A DNA stretch of 64,000 nucleotides from positions 1 through 64,000 of the forward strand of contig CANBVQ010000004.1 in the NCBI GenBank assembly GCA_947372925.1. The letters are read 5' to 3'. Positions 51,620 through 60,230 of the stretch are shown piece by piece. The notes under the pieces were generated by a model. It was given only the letters and a program-made list of their open reading frames with translations, was not told the origin of the DNA and made no database searches. The stretch comes from Acidimicrobiaceae bacterium (GTDB lineage Bacteria; Actinomycetota; Acidimicrobiia; Acidimicrobiales; RAAP-2). Each line of letters begins with the position of its first letter. Position 1 is the stretch's first letter. The position numbers were made by a program, and so were the translations under genes.

Positions 51620-52122
51620 GTCGTGCGCCTCACCGACCAGGGGGTGCCGGCGACTCCCGTTATCTGCAGAACGCACGAATTGGCGCTGGGGGGAACGGAG
51701 AATTGTGGGTCGACGTCCATCGACCCACTGACGCAGTCGAGGCTCAAATGACCCAGTGGGTTCATTGTGACTACGTAGGTTGTTCCGCTCAGTACTGGCA
51801 CGAGATCTTGATTCCAGAGATCTTGACCCACGGCGCCACTGGCCACGAGGGCCACGTCGGGGCTCGCGCTGGTGTCGGTCCAGTTCCCGTTGGCGCCCGA
51901 TGGACTGGTGGTTGTTGGAAGCGGACGTTGCTGCCACTGGATCTTGGTGATGAGGCGAATCGACGTGACGGTCACGCTCGGGGAATGAGAGTCGTTGGTC
52001 TGACGGGAAGACAGGGGAGCGGGCACGCGCTGATTGAGCACGACGACGAGCCCGAGGAGGACCAAAGTCGACAGTCCTACGGGAATCCACGGTGGCGTCA
52101 ATGTCGGACGATTGGGCTTCAT
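51616..52122 (-). CDS. Single-pass membrane protein of unknown function
   Basis: The 168-residue protein has a hydrophobic span near 12-31 (IPVGLSTLVLLGLVVVLN) followed by an outside region rich in Ser and Thr. The span has no lipobox and no clear signal cleavage site, so an N-in, C-out anchor is likely. Two cysteines (CVSGS and NSCVLQ) could form a disulfide. The strand-rich end (TYVVTMNPLGHLSLDCVSG) suggests a small beta fold. It lies between the sigma-like gene, 45 bp upstream, and the BTAD gene (ATGA overlap), so it belongs to that operon. I do not recognise a family. Confidence 0.65.
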   Translation of the reverse strand: MKPNRPTLTPPWIPVGLSTLVLLGLVVVLNQRVPAPLSSRQTNDSHSPSVTVTSIRLITKIQWQQRPLPTTTSPSGANGNWTDTSASPDVALVASGAVGQDLWNQDLVPVLSGTTYVVTMNPLGHLSLDCVSGSMDVDPQFSVPPSANSCVLQITGVAGTPWSVRRTT

Positions 52123-52167
52123 GAAGTATCCACCGTAGAAGTCTTTTCCAAGAATGTCTAGTGCGAC

Positions 52168-52866
52168 TCATAGGAGATGCTTGGTCGAGAATTGCTGCAG
52201 TGTTCGCTGCAGCGTGACGGGCGCTACGTGTCGCTCGCGGGCAAGTTCTGCTAGCGGCACATTTTGAAATACGCGGGCGTACACCACTTCGGCCAGGTCG
52301 CGGTGCTCAGGATGCTCCAGCAGTTTCGTTAGGCGAGTTAAGAGGTGGGACGATTCAGCCTCAACAGTGGTCGGAGGTATCTCACCGGCATTTCGCCGAG
52401 CATGATCCTTTTCTCGGAGTAGCCACCGGCGTAGTCGGCCCCGGAGGGCCGACAAGATGTCGGGCGCGGCGTACTGACGCGACTGTCCGGCCCATTCCTG
52501 GAGAATCTCGCTCAGCATGGTGATCGCCTCATTCACCACATCACTGGGACATGGCGTAATGCCCCGCCCAAAATTCAGCTGCCGACAGGTACTCACAAGG
52601 CCCGGCAGGAGTGTTTGAAGGAGTGCACGATGGACATCTGGATGCTCCGCTTCCTGCAGGAGAACCTGGATGACCATGGAACGTTCTTCGACCGAGAGCC
52701 CACCTCGGGGCTCCAAGCGCTTGAGGAGAGTGCCGAAATTGTCGGCATTGACGAAGTCCAGCTGATTTCTCTGTTGGATGTCACGCCATACGGCACGCGA
52801 GCGAGCATCGAAGCCGATCGCGGTCCATTCGTATCGAAGCTGAGTAAGGACGTCATTTGGTTTCAT
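52168..52866 (-). CDS. Sigma-70-like or helix-turn-helix regulator
   Basis: The 232-residue protein ends with LAEVVYARVFQNVPLAELARERHVAPVTLQRTLQQFSTKHL, which has the layout of a sigma region 4 helix-turn-helix; DVVNEAITMLSEILQEWAG and ALRGRLRRWLLREKD could form a region 2-like helical block. The first 80 residues (TQLRYEWTAIGFDARSRAVW) have no clear match. No anti-sigma gene is obvious, though the small membrane protein downstream could play that role. It heads the three-gene set with the single-pass protein and the BTAD protein. An ordinary HTH regulator is the alternative. Confidence 0.55.
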   Translation of the reverse strand: MKPNDVLTQLRYEWTAIGFDARSRAVWRDIQQRNQLDFVNADNFGTLLKRLEPRGGLSVEERSMVIQVLLQEAEHPDVHRALLQTLLPGLVSTCRQLNFGRGITPCPSDVVNEAITMLSEILQEWAGQSRQYAAPDILSALRGRLRRWLLREKDHARRNAGEIPPTTVEAESSHLLTRLTKLLEHPEHRDLAEVVYARVFQNVPLAELARERHVAPVTLQRTLQQFSTKHLL

Positions 52867-52946
52867 AGCCGGGAGTTTGCAAAGTGCGACTCCCTAGTGC
52901 GTACCGAGCAGAGCGCACAGTCCAACGCACAGAAACCAAGACGAAT

Positions 52947-52952
52947 TATGGT
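52947..52952 (+). promoter_or_regulatory. -10 hexamer of the small acidic protein gene, leaderless start
   Basis: TATGGT, six bases (GGGGAC), then the ATG at 52959. This decides the start inside a longer track ORF. Confidence 0.45.
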
Positions 52953-52958
52953 GGGGAC

Positions 52959-53312
52959 ATGAGCCAAATCCCGATTGACATAGAAGAGTTTTACGAAGCC
53001 AACGAAGCTCGTCGTGAAAGTTCGGAATTTGAGTTCGGTAGTGAGTGGACTGACGCCGTCGACAATGAGTATGAACTTTCGTGGGTCGAGGCCACCGGCG
53101 AGCTCTATCTAATGCTGGCTCCCGACTCCGAAGTCGGAACTGATGCCTTTGGCGACTTCTACGTCACGAAAGAAGATGTCGAAGAATTGACCGTACTGGT
53201 AATCGCCACCATTGGTTCGCACGAAGCAGTACTTCGTGCGATTGATGGTTGGGAAGACGCCATGCTCGATGACAACTCCATCGAGTGGCTGTACGCCCGA
53301 CTTCGCAGCTAG
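52959..53312 (+). CDS. Small acidic protein of unknown function
   Basis: The 117-residue protein, from ATG 52959, is strongly acidic (SSEFEFGSEWTDAVDNEYELSWVEATGELYLM) and has no signal or membrane span. An aspartate/glutamate-rich first half is followed by ELTVLVIATIGSHEAVLRAIDGWEDAM and a helical end. It does not match a family I know. It diverges from the sigma-like gene by 92 bp and its stop overlaps the convergent lipoprotein stop by 4 bp. The absence of frame breaks and the leaderless -10 support a real gene. Confidence 0.65.
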   Translation: MSQIPIDIEEFYEANEARRESSEFEFGSEWTDAVDNEYELSWVEATGELYLMLAPDSEVGTDAFGDFYVTKEDVEELTVLVIATIGSHEAVLRAIDGWEDAMLDDNSIEWLYARLRS

Positions 53313-53680
53313 TACAGGTAGCTGTCCGAGAGTATTGACTTACATTGCCGAGTAAGCGTCGGCACCACGTGGGTAACAGAACCGTGTCGTGAAAGTTGCA
53401 GCGTGGTCATGAGCGAATTCCATCGACCATTGGCCGACGTCGCTCGTGCGGCGTGGCCCACCCCGCGAATAAATGCGCTACGCGCTTGTCGGAGTAGGTG
53501 ATCGGCTTCAACGGGAGCGATACCGGGCTGTTGGCTCTTCTCGATGAGAGCAATGCCCTGTTGGGCAAAACCACAGGCTTGACGAGCTTCACCGAGTCCG
53601 TCACGACCACAACCCGCGAGAGTCAAGGCGCTGACGATGACGAAGACAAAGGCCACGGGCCAGCGATTCAACCGGGCCAT
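53309..53680 (-). CDS. Small lipoprotein of unknown function
   Basis: The 123-residue protein starts MARLNRWPVAFVFVIVSALTLAGC, a lipoprotein signal with the lipobox LAGC (Cys24). The mature part, about 100 residues, is helical (GEARQACGFAQQGIALIEKS) with two more cysteines, at QACGFA and near the end in TRQCKS, which may pair. No known domain. It is expected to be anchored to the outer face of the cytoplasmic membrane. Its start overlaps the previous gene by 13 bp, so it is in an operon with the 185-residue protein; its stop overlaps the small acidic gene by 4 bp. Confidence 0.7.
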   Translation of the reverse strand: MARLNRWPVAFVFVIVSALTLAGCGRDGLGEARQACGFAQQGIALIEKSQQPGIAPVEADHLLRQARSAFIRGVGHAARATSANGRWNSLMTTLQLSRHGSVTHVVPTLTRQCKSILSDSYLY

Positions 53681-54225
53681 GACTCGGCCTGCTCGAGGAG
53701 GAAGTTAGAGATTTTGCCGCTGCGCTCGAAGAGGTCACACAGTGGATCTTCGCCACGACTGATAGCGGTTAGGGAAACTGGCACGCGGGCCACCACGCTG
53801 ACGCGACGCTCACCCAGCTCGGTGGCTGACGCGTACGAATCAATGGCTGAAACTTCCAGTGGCATCGACATGCCACCGACCGGGGCGAGATCAATCGTGA
53901 GTCGGAGTAAATCGGGCCCACGCTGCATCGGAGGAAGGTTCCACGTCAACACGAGAGGGAAGTGAAAGTCATCGATGGGCTCCTCGTCTTCGCCCAAGGT
54001 ATTGAAGGCATCCTCAAAGGCCAACAGGACGCGAGGGTCTACGTCGAGAAGTACGTGAACGTCAACGGGTCCGCCACAGGCCGACTCGGGGTGGAGGTCG
54101 ATTTCCCATGCTTGGCGAAGGGAGTACGTCTCAACGAAGTGTCGCTCGTCGTGAACATGAAAGCCATGATCTACGGCGTGGTTTTTCAGGTCGGCTATAA
54201 AACCGGCCACATCGATTGCTGCCAT
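53668..54225 (-). CDS. Protein of unknown function (185 aa)
   Basis: A cytosolic protein rich in acidic residues and histidine, starting AAIDVAGFIADLKNHAVDHGFHVHDERHFVETYSL. CGGPVDVHVLLDVDPRVLLAFEDAF and RLTIDLAPVGGMSMPLEVSAI suggest an alternating strand/helix fold, possibly a small alpha/beta domain. No catalytic motif is seen. The ATG is eight bases after TAGTCT on the minus strand, a near-leaderless start. It overlaps the lipoprotein gene by 13 bp, so the two probably work together. It diverges from the IMPase gene by 38 bp. I do not recognise a family. Confidence 0.6.
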   Translation of the reverse strand: MAAIDVAGFIADLKNHAVDHGFHVHDERHFVETYSLRQAWEIDLHPESACGGPVDVHVLLDVDPRVLLAFEDAFNTLGEDEEPIDDFHFPLVLTWNLPPMQRGPDLLRLTIDLAPVGGMSMPLEVSAIDSYASATELGERRVSVVARVPVSLTAISRGEDPLCDLFERSGKISNFLLEQAESWPG

Positions 54226-54251
54226 TGCTGCTCAGACTAATCGCCGGCAAC

Positions 54252-54257
54252 TACGGT
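54252..54257 (+). promoter_or_regulatory. -10 hexamer of the IMPase-like gene, leaderless start
   Basis: TACGGT, six bases (GTCGAA), then the ATG at 54264, which decides the start against the track start at 54216. Confidence 0.5.
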
Positions 54258-54263
54258 GTCGAA

Positions 54264-54998
54264 ATGGAGCTCAACACGATTCTCGAACACCTGCACGCAT
54301 GCGCTGATGCCGTGAAGGGGGCCTACGTCGCCGATCAGGGTCGGGGATACTCGGGCCAACGAGCAACGCAGTACCACTTGGACTTAGCGGCCGATGCGGC
54401 GGCAGTGAGCGTATTGACGCAAGCCGGCTTTCGTGTCGTGAGTGAAGAGTCGGGAATCACCGGCGAGGGCGACCTAACGGTCGTCCTCGATCCCATTGAC
54501 GGCTCGACCAACTGTGACAGGTCAATTCCGTTCTTCGCGACCAGTATCGCCGTGCTGGACAGCGATGGCCTGGTCGCCGGCCTGGTCGCTAACCAGTCCA
54601 GTGGCGTTCGCTACTGGGCGACCCGCGGAGGAGGGGCCAGGCGCGACGGTCAGCAGATCAGCACCAGTGGCCACAAGGAAGTTGCGGGGGCTCTCGTAAG
54701 TTTTTCCGGGCTCCCGGAGCGCCATATCGGTTGGGGTCAAATTCGAGCCCTCGGTTCAGCCAGCTTGGAGTTCTGTCTCGTGGCTGACGGTTCGCTTGAT
54801 CTCTACACGGTGGCCCAACGCTCCACGCTCAATCCTTGGGACTACCTTGCCGGCATGCTGATTGCCCAGGAGGCCGGCGCCTTTGTCGGTGATTACAACG
54901 GAGAAAATCTCGTCATTGATCAAGCGGTTGTACGTCGGCCACTCGTCGCCGCTTCCCAAGAACTGGGGCTGTCATTCATGGGTCACGGACCGCTCTAG
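54264..54998 (+). CDS. Inositol monophosphatase-family phosphatase
   Basis: The 244-residue protein (ATG 54264) has the IMPase metal motifs: VVSEESG with the first Glu, VVLDPIDGSTNCDRSIPFFATSIAV with the Asp/Asp/Thr set, and STLNPWDYLAGMLIAQEAGAF, the WDxAAG-like site. The fold hydrolyses inositol phosphates, 3'-phosphoadenosine phosphate (CysQ), or in actinobacteria histidinol phosphate (HisN). WDYLAGML and the general layout do not settle which, and no his or cys genes are near. The track start at 54216 would add 16 residues without homology. The tRNA-Val gene follows 13 bp later. Confidence 0.82.
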   Translation: MELNTILEHLHACADAVKGAYVADQGRGYSGQRATQYHLDLAADAAAVSVLTQAGFRVVSEESGITGEGDLTVVLDPIDGSTNCDRSIPFFATSIAVLDSDGLVAGLVANQSSGVRYWATRGGGARRDGQQISTSGHKEVAGALVSFSGLPERHIGWGQIRALGSASLEFCLVADGSLDLYTVAQRSTLNPWDYLAGMLIAQEAGAFVGDYNGENLVIDQAVVRRPLVAASQELGLSFMGHGPL

Positions 54999-55011
54999 GC
55001 TGTCTAGACGC

Positions 55012-55085
55012 GGGCGCTTAGCTCAGTTGGTTAGAGCAGCTGATTTACACTCAGCAGGTCGGGGGTTCGAGTCCCTCAGCGCCCA
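55012..55085 (+). tRNA. tRNA-Val (anticodon TAC)
   Basis: A full cloverleaf can be drawn. Acceptor arm GGGCGCT/AGCGCCC pairs perfectly; the D arm is GCTC-AGTTGGTTA-GAGC; the anticodon arm is GCTGA-TTTACAC-TCAGC, so the anticodon is TAC (valine, GUA/GUG codons); the T arm has GGTTCGAGT. The discriminator base is A. The next bases are CCG, so CCA is not encoded and must be added. It follows the IMPase-like gene, with no clear terminator after it. Confidence 0.96.
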
Positions 55086-55260
55086 CCGCAATGGTTTTCC
55101 GCCCCTCGTGGCTCAAGGCCCGGCAGTACTCCGGCGAGGGAGTGCAGTCTCAGCACCGCCGGGGGTGAGATTTGGGTGAAGTCCCCGGTATCGAGCCAAC
55201 AAGGCTGCCCTACCAGCAAGCAAACCGACAGGCACTAGTCCGTCTTGAGTAGTAGCGTCA
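55086..55260. other. Upstream region of the repeat-protein operon
   Basis: About 175 bp after the tRNA. I find no ORF, no T-run terminator and no clear -10 close to the start. A G/C-rich stretch near 55110-55165 may fold weakly. Promoter unknown. Confidence 0.4.
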
Positions 55261-57339
55261 ATGCTGATACTCATGAAACAGCCTCGCCATCGCTACCGCG
55301 GCTCGCTGATTGGATTCGCGATCGCCGCCATATTGGGTGTTGTTTCGTACGGCCTAAACCCGGGAATCGCCATCGCTGGTGGCTACCCCGGACCAGATGC
55401 GCTACCGAATGGGCCGACCTATCCAGGTCGTATCAATCCGATTCCAGATGGCGGAACATCGCCGACGGTGTTCATGTGTGGCTTTGACGTTCCCAATGCG
55501 ACGAACCAATCGAGGAATTACGTCACCATTTATCTCAACGATGTGGAGTACAAGCGAATTTTGGTCGACTCCAACGGTTGCGCCGAAATCAATATTTCGG
55601 TCCACTCTGAAGAGTCCGGAAATGCCGTTCGCTGTGGTGTGACTGCCAATGTCTGGGTTTCCATTAATGGCGGACGTCGGGTAGCGGTTCCTCGAGGGCA
55701 GGTGCGCATACGAATTGCCGGTGTGAAGTCAAAAAAGAGTGGCACTGGTGCCAACGTCTCCTATACAAAGTCCCCAGTCAGCGGAACATTTACCTTCACA
55801 ACTAAGCCTTGTCCTGTAACGACCACAACAACTACCACCATCGTCACGACAACGACGACGACACTCCCAGGCACCACTACCACCACGGTCCCCGATACCA
55901 CGACTCCAACAACGGAGCCACCGACGACGATTCCCGGCCAGGTCACCACAACGACGCTTGCGCCGCCTGAAACGACTGTTCCTCCGGTCACGACCCCAGA
56001 GCAGGTCACAACGACAACGATTTTTGTTGCCGAATCGACCACAACGATTCCTCCAAAAATTGACTCAACGCCTTCGTCGGTTCAAAAAGCAGCCTCCTCG
56101 GTTACCGCCGTGGCAGCGGTGTCGACAGCCGCAGCCGCTGCTGCGACCGGTGCGGCAGCTGCGGCATCTTCCGCCAGTGCAGCTGCGAGTTCGGCGAGCG
56201 CCGCTGCGTCAGCGGCGACCCGCCTGCCTCCGACGATCCCAACTGGTGGAGGAATCCCTGTCGGTGGTGGTATTCCCTCTGGTGGCGGCGTGCCCCAGGC
56301 CCCAACTCCCACAGCACCTCGCGTGCCGACCACTCCAAGTGGCCCCCCTACGGGCGGTGGAGCACCAACTGGCGGTGGAGCACCTACTGGTGGCGGAGCG
56401 CCGTCTGGTGGCGGTACGCCAGCACCACGTCCAGTTGCACCTACACCCGCAGCTGCCGAACCCACCCCTCCTTCAGGTGGTGGCGCCCCTGCACCACGTC
56501 CAGTTGCACCTTCAGCACCTTCAGCACCAGCTGCACCTTCAGCACCAGCTGCACCAGCTGCTGCCGAACCCACCCCTCCTTCAGGTGGTGGCGCCCCTGC
56601 ACCACGTCCAGTTGCACCTTCTGCACCATCGGGCGGCGGAGTTCCATCGGGTGGCGGAGCACCATCGGGCGGCGGAGCACCATCGGGCGGCGGAGCACCA
56701 TCAGCACCATCAGCACCATCAGCATCCGAGCCCACTCCACCTTCGAGTGGCGGCACCCCATCACCACGTCCATCAGCACCATCGGGCGGCGGTGCACCAT
56801 CGGGCGGCGGAGCACCATCAGGCGGCGGAGCACCATCAGGCGGCGGAGCACCATCTACGCCAGCCCCTGCTCAGTCCGAACCAGCTGCACCGACGCCATC
56901 CAGCGGAAGCGGCTCTCCATCTAGTGGTGGTACGAGTAGTGGTTCAGGTTCCAGCACGACTGGCGGCTCCGGCACAGGCTCATCGAGTGGATCAGGCTCA
57001 AGTAGCGGCTCTGGATCTGGCTCGAGTAGCGGCTCAGGCTCCGGCTCAAGTTCAGGCTCGGGTAGCGGCTCTGGATCTGGTTCCGGCGGCGGTTCAGGTT
57101 CAGGATCACGTCCTGGCTCGAGCTCAGGTTCTGGTAGCGGCTCAGGCTCAGGCTCAGGTTCCGGTGGCGGCTCTGGCTCTGGCGGTAGCAGTGGTTCCGG
57201 TGGCGGCTCAGGTTCAGGCTCAGGCGGTAGCAGTGGTTCCGGTGGTGGTTCAGGCTCGAGTCAAAGCAGTGATGGCGGCTCATCGGATGGCGAAGGAACC
57301 GGTGGGACACCTCCAAGCGGGCCAGGAGGATCTGACTAA
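55261..57339 (+). CDS. Secreted low-complexity repeat protein (Thr/Pro stalk, Pro-Gly-Gly and Ser-Gly repeats)
   Basis: The 692-residue protein has a Sec signal ([20 protein letters not shown], cleavage near IAIAG). Residues about 35-185 form a compact domain with three cysteines (MCGFDV, NGCAEI, RCGVTA). Then come a Thr-rich stalk (about 188-270, TTTTTT and TTTTEPP-like), an Ala/Ser segment (about 275-322), a Pro-Gly repeat region with many PSGGGA and APSAPAA units (about 325-545), and a Ser-Gly region (about 555-680). No LPXTG or transmembrane anchor is seen at the C-terminus, so it is probably released or held by the next protein. ATG 55261 is given; ATG 55273 would also work. Its stop TAA overlaps the next ATG. 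Confidence 0.8.
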   Translation: MLILMKQPRHRYRGSLIGFAIAAILGVVSYGLNPGIAIAGGYPGPDALPNGPTYPGRINPIPDGGTSPTVFMCGFDVPNATNQSRNYVTIYLNDVEYKRILVDSNGCAEINISVHSEESGNAVRCGVTANVWVSINGGRRVAVPRGQVRIRIAGVKSKKSGTGANVSYTKSPVSGTFTFTTKPCPVTTTTTTTIVTTTTTTLPGTTTTTVPDTTTPTTEPPTTIPGQVTTTTLAPPETTVPPVTTPEQVTTTTIFVAESTTTIPPKIDSTPSSVQKAASSVTAVAAVSTAAAAAATGAAAAASSASAAASSASAAASAATRLPPTIPTGGGIPVGGGIPSGGGVPQAPTPTAPRVPTTPSGPPTGGGAPTGGGAPTGGGAPSGGGTPAPRPVAPTPAAAEPTPPSGGGAPAPRPVAPSAPSAPAAPSAPAAPAAAEPTPPSGGGAPAPRPVAPSAPSGGGVPSGGGAPSGGGAPSGGGAPSAPSAPSASEPTPPSSGGTPSPRPSAPSGGGAPSGGGAPSGGGAPSGGGAPSTPAPAQSEPAAPTPSSGSGSPSSGGTSSGSGSSTTGGSGTGSSSGSGSSSGSGSGSSSGSGSGSSSGSGSGSGSGSGGGSGSGSRPGSSSGSGSGSGSGSGSGGGSGSGGSSGSGGGSGSGSGGSSGSGGGSGSSQSSDGGSSDGEGTGGTPPSGPGGSD
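56239..57290 (+). repeat. Low-complexity coding repeats (PSGGGA, then SGSG)
   Basis: Tandem runs of GGCGGCGGAGCACCATCG-type units encode GGGAPS, followed by SGSGSG runs with mixed Ser codons. The DNA repeats are imperfect; the protein repeats are regular. Confidence 0.8.
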
Positions 57340-60164
57340 TGTCCATGTTCGAAAGCGCCCATGCGGGCAGCCTCGCAGCCGACATCGAAATTGCGCAAGC
57401 CTCAAGACTCGCGCGGGGGCATAAGCCGGGAGCGCCGCCTGCACCCGGTATTGGTGGACGGCACATTGTTGATCGCTTTAACGACTGGTTCGGAAACCAT
57501 CTGCAACAAATTTCCCCGTTAATCGGTCAGCCCTTTAACGATGGTATTTACTTGCGGTCACTCCTCGGCAATGCCTACCTGCTGCTCCCAGCGCTCGCAT
57601 TCGTTTTGGGCATTCTTTCCTTGTTTGACACTCAGGGCATGGCGATTGCGCCGAGCTTCTCGCTCTGCGTGGCGATGATGGCCTTGGGAGTCCTTGACGC
57701 TTTCTCCGGCTTAGTGGGATTCCTCGTATTTGCTATTGGTGTAGTTCTCTCAGGCCATTTCTTTTCGAGTCATCTTGTAACAGGTCCAACTGGATCGCAA
57801 GGCATGCTCTATGCGTTCACGGGCCTCTTCGGTGTTGCACTCTTATGGTTTATTGCCCCTCAGCTCGCGGAAAAAATGCGACCGATTGTGGTCATCGAAG
57901 ACGAAGTTGGATTTCGAAAGTTCTATATGTTGGCAGCGGATTTCCTGGTCCTGCCATTCTTGACCATCCTGATTCTCGGTTCAATGCCCGCACTGATGCC
58001 TTCGCTCGCTGGTGCTTACCAGCAGGGAATTGCTGGCGTCACAATTCAAGAGCACATGGTCGCCATCAAGATCATTGTTGCCTTGGCGATGCTTATTCGC
58101 GTAGCGACTGAACTTTTTCTACATCGGAGCTTTGCGCCAATCGAGTCGGCCCAACAAGTCTCACGGCCTCCAATTGTCGACCGGTCGCTTAAGACTTTTA
58201 CTTCTCTGTTTGCCTTTGTCCTCATCTGGGAAATCATGGGCTGGATGTGGCAGACGCCAGTTGTCTGGGTTGTGTACCTTTTGACGGAAAAATTTGGTGT
58301 GTTGGGTGAGCGATTTATTCGCCCAAGTGCACTCTTCCGCTTTGTACCCAGAGACCTCTTCAAGATCTTTGTGATCTTGATCTTCTCGCAGTACGCCATG
58401 AAGGTCCTCAATGGCAAATTCGTAAGCGGATCTGACATCTTGGGCTGGTTGGCGATTTCTCTAGCTACCGTCACCGCCATCTTCGCCACCCTCGAAGGTG
58501 CCAAGCGCGTAACTGATACCGAAGAAGATCTGGATCCCAGCTGGTGGACTCGTGCCTCCGGGTTCGTCGTCGTTCTGGCTCTATTTTTGGTTTCCCAGGA
58601 TTTTGTGCATATCGAAGCCAAGAGTTACTCCAGCCCTCAGGGAGTCTCGGTTAGCGCTCTCAATACGACGTACATCGCCGACGCCGGCAATAATCGCATT
58701 GTTCGCATCGGACTCGATGGAGTGCGGAGCACGGTCGGCAGCGGTCTATTGCACCCGTATTCAGCGGTGGCCGACCCCTCTACCTCGAAAGAAGTTGTCT
58801 ACGTCGCTGACGCTGGACACAACCGGGTGCTTCGTATCGACGTGCATCCAGCCCAGGCAATAGCTCCAGCCTTCCGTTATCAATTGAAGGCCTACGCCGC
58901 CAATTCGACGGCGCAACGTTCCATTGGTCATGGCTTTAAGACGCCAACAGGCATCGCTGTCGATCGCAAGGGCCGCGTCTACGTTGCTGACAGTGGTCAC
59001 GGTCAAATCGTCACCGTCGACAAGCAGGGCAATCAAGAAGTCTTTACGTCGGGCCTTCAAAATCCTCAAGCGGTTTTCATCGACCCATTCGGCAATGTCT
59101 GGGTCACCGATACTGGACGCGGCATCGTACTTAAGTTTGCTGCCACGGAAGACGGTACGGCCGGCACTCGCACCATATACAAGGCCGGTCTCGACCACCC
59201 TTCAGGCGTCGCCGTCGACTCCGCCAACAACGTCTTCATTTCGGATACCGGTCGAGATGAGGTTCTTGAATTCCGTGCCAATGGCGAAGAGGTCATGGTG
59301 GAGGGCGAGTTTGCCCACCCCACTGCTCTCGCGGTAAACGGCTCAGGTCACGCTTTCGTGGCGAATCAGGTGACGAGTGAAATCTCGGTCATCACACCGC
59401 TCTACATCCGCGAAAAGTACAACACGGCCCCCAGTACCAATGGAACGGCCGTCGGATTGCTGAAGAATGGTGACGCCATTGTTGTGAGTCAGCGCGGTGG
59501 CACCGTTGAACAACTCACGCCCACTAAGCGTGTCGTTCTCGCCAATGGATTTGATCACCCCCACGGCGTTGCGGTTACGTCACTGGACGAAATCTACGTG
59601 TCGGAGCCTTCCACGGGAACGATCTATCAAGTTCTCAAGAATGGTGACAAGAAAGTTCTCGTCAAGGGTCTTGATGGCATTACGGCCATCGCATCTGACG
59701 GCTACGGTGGCCTCCTTGGCGTCCAGACCAAGTACGGAAATGTCCTCACGATTACACGTCAGGGCGTCGCCAAGCTGTGGGTCGGTGGTTTGGCAAACCC
59801 AACGGACATCACCAAGGACGCCTTCGGCTACGTCAACGTGAGTTTGGGCGGCACGGGGCACAAGGACGGTTCGGTCGTTCGAATTATCTCAGGACAGAAG
59901 CCAATCCTGATTCAGGGTGGCCTCGATGAGCCGTCAGGCATCACCGCTGATGCCCTGGGCAACATATTCTTCGTCGAAGCCGGTGCCCATCGCGTGTGGG
60001 AGTACATGAACTCGCTCGGCGCACAGATCGTCACTGAGGCCAACGGCGACACTGCTCTACCAATGGCCATTGTCTCTGACGCCAAGGGCAGCGTGTTCGT
60101 CTTGGAGCATGGCCCGAACCGAGTTGTTCGCTACATCCTTTCTGCTCACTCCACTTCGATGTAA
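57339..60164 (+). CDS. Multispanning membrane protein with C-terminal NHL beta-propeller
   Basis: The 941-residue protein has a soluble start (about 1-70), then a membrane part (about 75-430) with about nine hydrophobic segments, for example LLLPALAFVLGILSLF and VGFLVFAIGVVLSGHFF, ending near 428. The rest (about 440-941) is a beta-propeller of NHL type with at least eight repeats such as TYIADAGNNRIVRIGLDG, VYVADSGHGQIVTVDKQG, VWVTDTGRGIVLKFAA and IYVSEPSTGTIYQVLKNG. If the number of spans is odd the propeller lies outside the cell. It probably holds or displays the secreted repeat protein encoded in front. The ATG overlaps the previous stop. No homologue with known function is recalled. Confidence 0.75.
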   Translation: MSMFESAHAGSLAADIEIAQASRLARGHKPGAPPAPGIGGRHIVDRFNDWFGNHLQQISPLIGQPFNDGIYLRSLLGNAYLLLPALAFVLGILSLFDTQGMAIAPSFSLCVAMMALGVLDAFSGLVGFLVFAIGVVLSGHFFSSHLVTGPTGSQGMLYAFTGLFGVALLWFIAPQLAEKMRPIVVIEDEVGFRKFYMLAADFLVLPFLTILILGSMPALMPSLAGAYQQGIAGVTIQEHMVAIKIIVALAMLIRVATELFLHRSFAPIESAQQVSRPPIVDRSLKTFTSLFAFVLIWEIMGWMWQTPVVWVVYLLTEKFGVLGERFIRPSALFRFVPRDLFKIFVILIFSQYAMKVLNGKFVSGSDILGWLAISLATVTAIFATLEGAKRVTDTEEDLDPSWWTRASGFVVVLALFLVSQDFVHIEAKSYSSPQGVSVSALNTTYIADAGNNRIVRIGLDGVRSTVGSGLLHPYSAVADPSTSKEVVYVADAGHNRVLRIDVHPAQAIAPAFRYQLKAYAANSTAQRSIGHGFKTPTGIAVDRKGRVYVADSGHGQIVTVDKQGNQEVFTSGLQNPQAVFIDPFGNVWVTDTGRGIVLKFAATEDGTAGTRTIYKAGLDHPSGVAVDSANNVFISDTGRDEVLEFRANGEEVMVEGEFAHPTALAVNGSGHAFVANQVTSEISVITPLYIREKYNTAPSTNGTAVGLLKNGDAIVVSQRGGTVEQLTPTKRVVLANGFDHPHGVAVTSLDEIYVSEPSTGTIYQVLKNGDKKVLVKGLDGITAIASDGYGGLLGVQTKYGNVLTITRQGVAKLWVGGLANPTDITKDAFGYVNVSLGGTGHKDGSVVRIISGQKPILIQGGLDEPSGITADALGNIFFVEAGAHRVWEYMNSLGAQIVTEANGDTALPMAIVSDAKGSVFVLEHGPNRVVRYILSAHSTSM

Positions 60165-60185
60165 TCTTCGCCAGATTGCCTGGCG

Positions 60186-60217
60186 CCATGAATGTCATGA
60201 CGTCATTACATTCATGG
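60186..60217. promoter_or_regulatory. 32-bp near-perfect palindrome upstream of the MDR-MFS operon
   Basis: CCATGAATGT-C-ATGACGTCAT-T-ACATTCATGG pairs in 15 of 16 positions around the centre of TGACGTCA. It ends 13 bp before the GTG of the oxidoreductase gene. Operator size and symmetry suit a TetR- or GntR-type repressor. There is no T run, so a terminator is unlikely. Confidence 0.6.
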
Positions 60218-60230
60218 TGAAGAGAGATTG

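Noticed and set aside
51620-52171. N-terminal 180 residues of the 715-residue track ORF before the BTAD protein
   Set aside because: This stretch is the antisense-like frame of the 168-residue membrane protein gene; it is Arg/Ser rich and without homology. The ATG at 51619 gives a proper ATGA overlap and begins the hydrophobic region.
56082-56756. 224-residue minus-strand ORF over the repeat region
   Set aside because: Gly/Pro/Ala low complexity made by the repeats on the other strand; no start signals.
55958-57424. 488-residue ORF in another frame of the repeat gene
   Set aside because: It mirrors the DNA repeats as His/Gln/Arg-rich low complexity, with no signal peptide or domain; the frame with signal peptide is the real one.
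60186-60217. Terminator of the NHL gene
   Set aside because: The palindrome has no T run on either side and is AT-balanced in its arms; an operator fits better.
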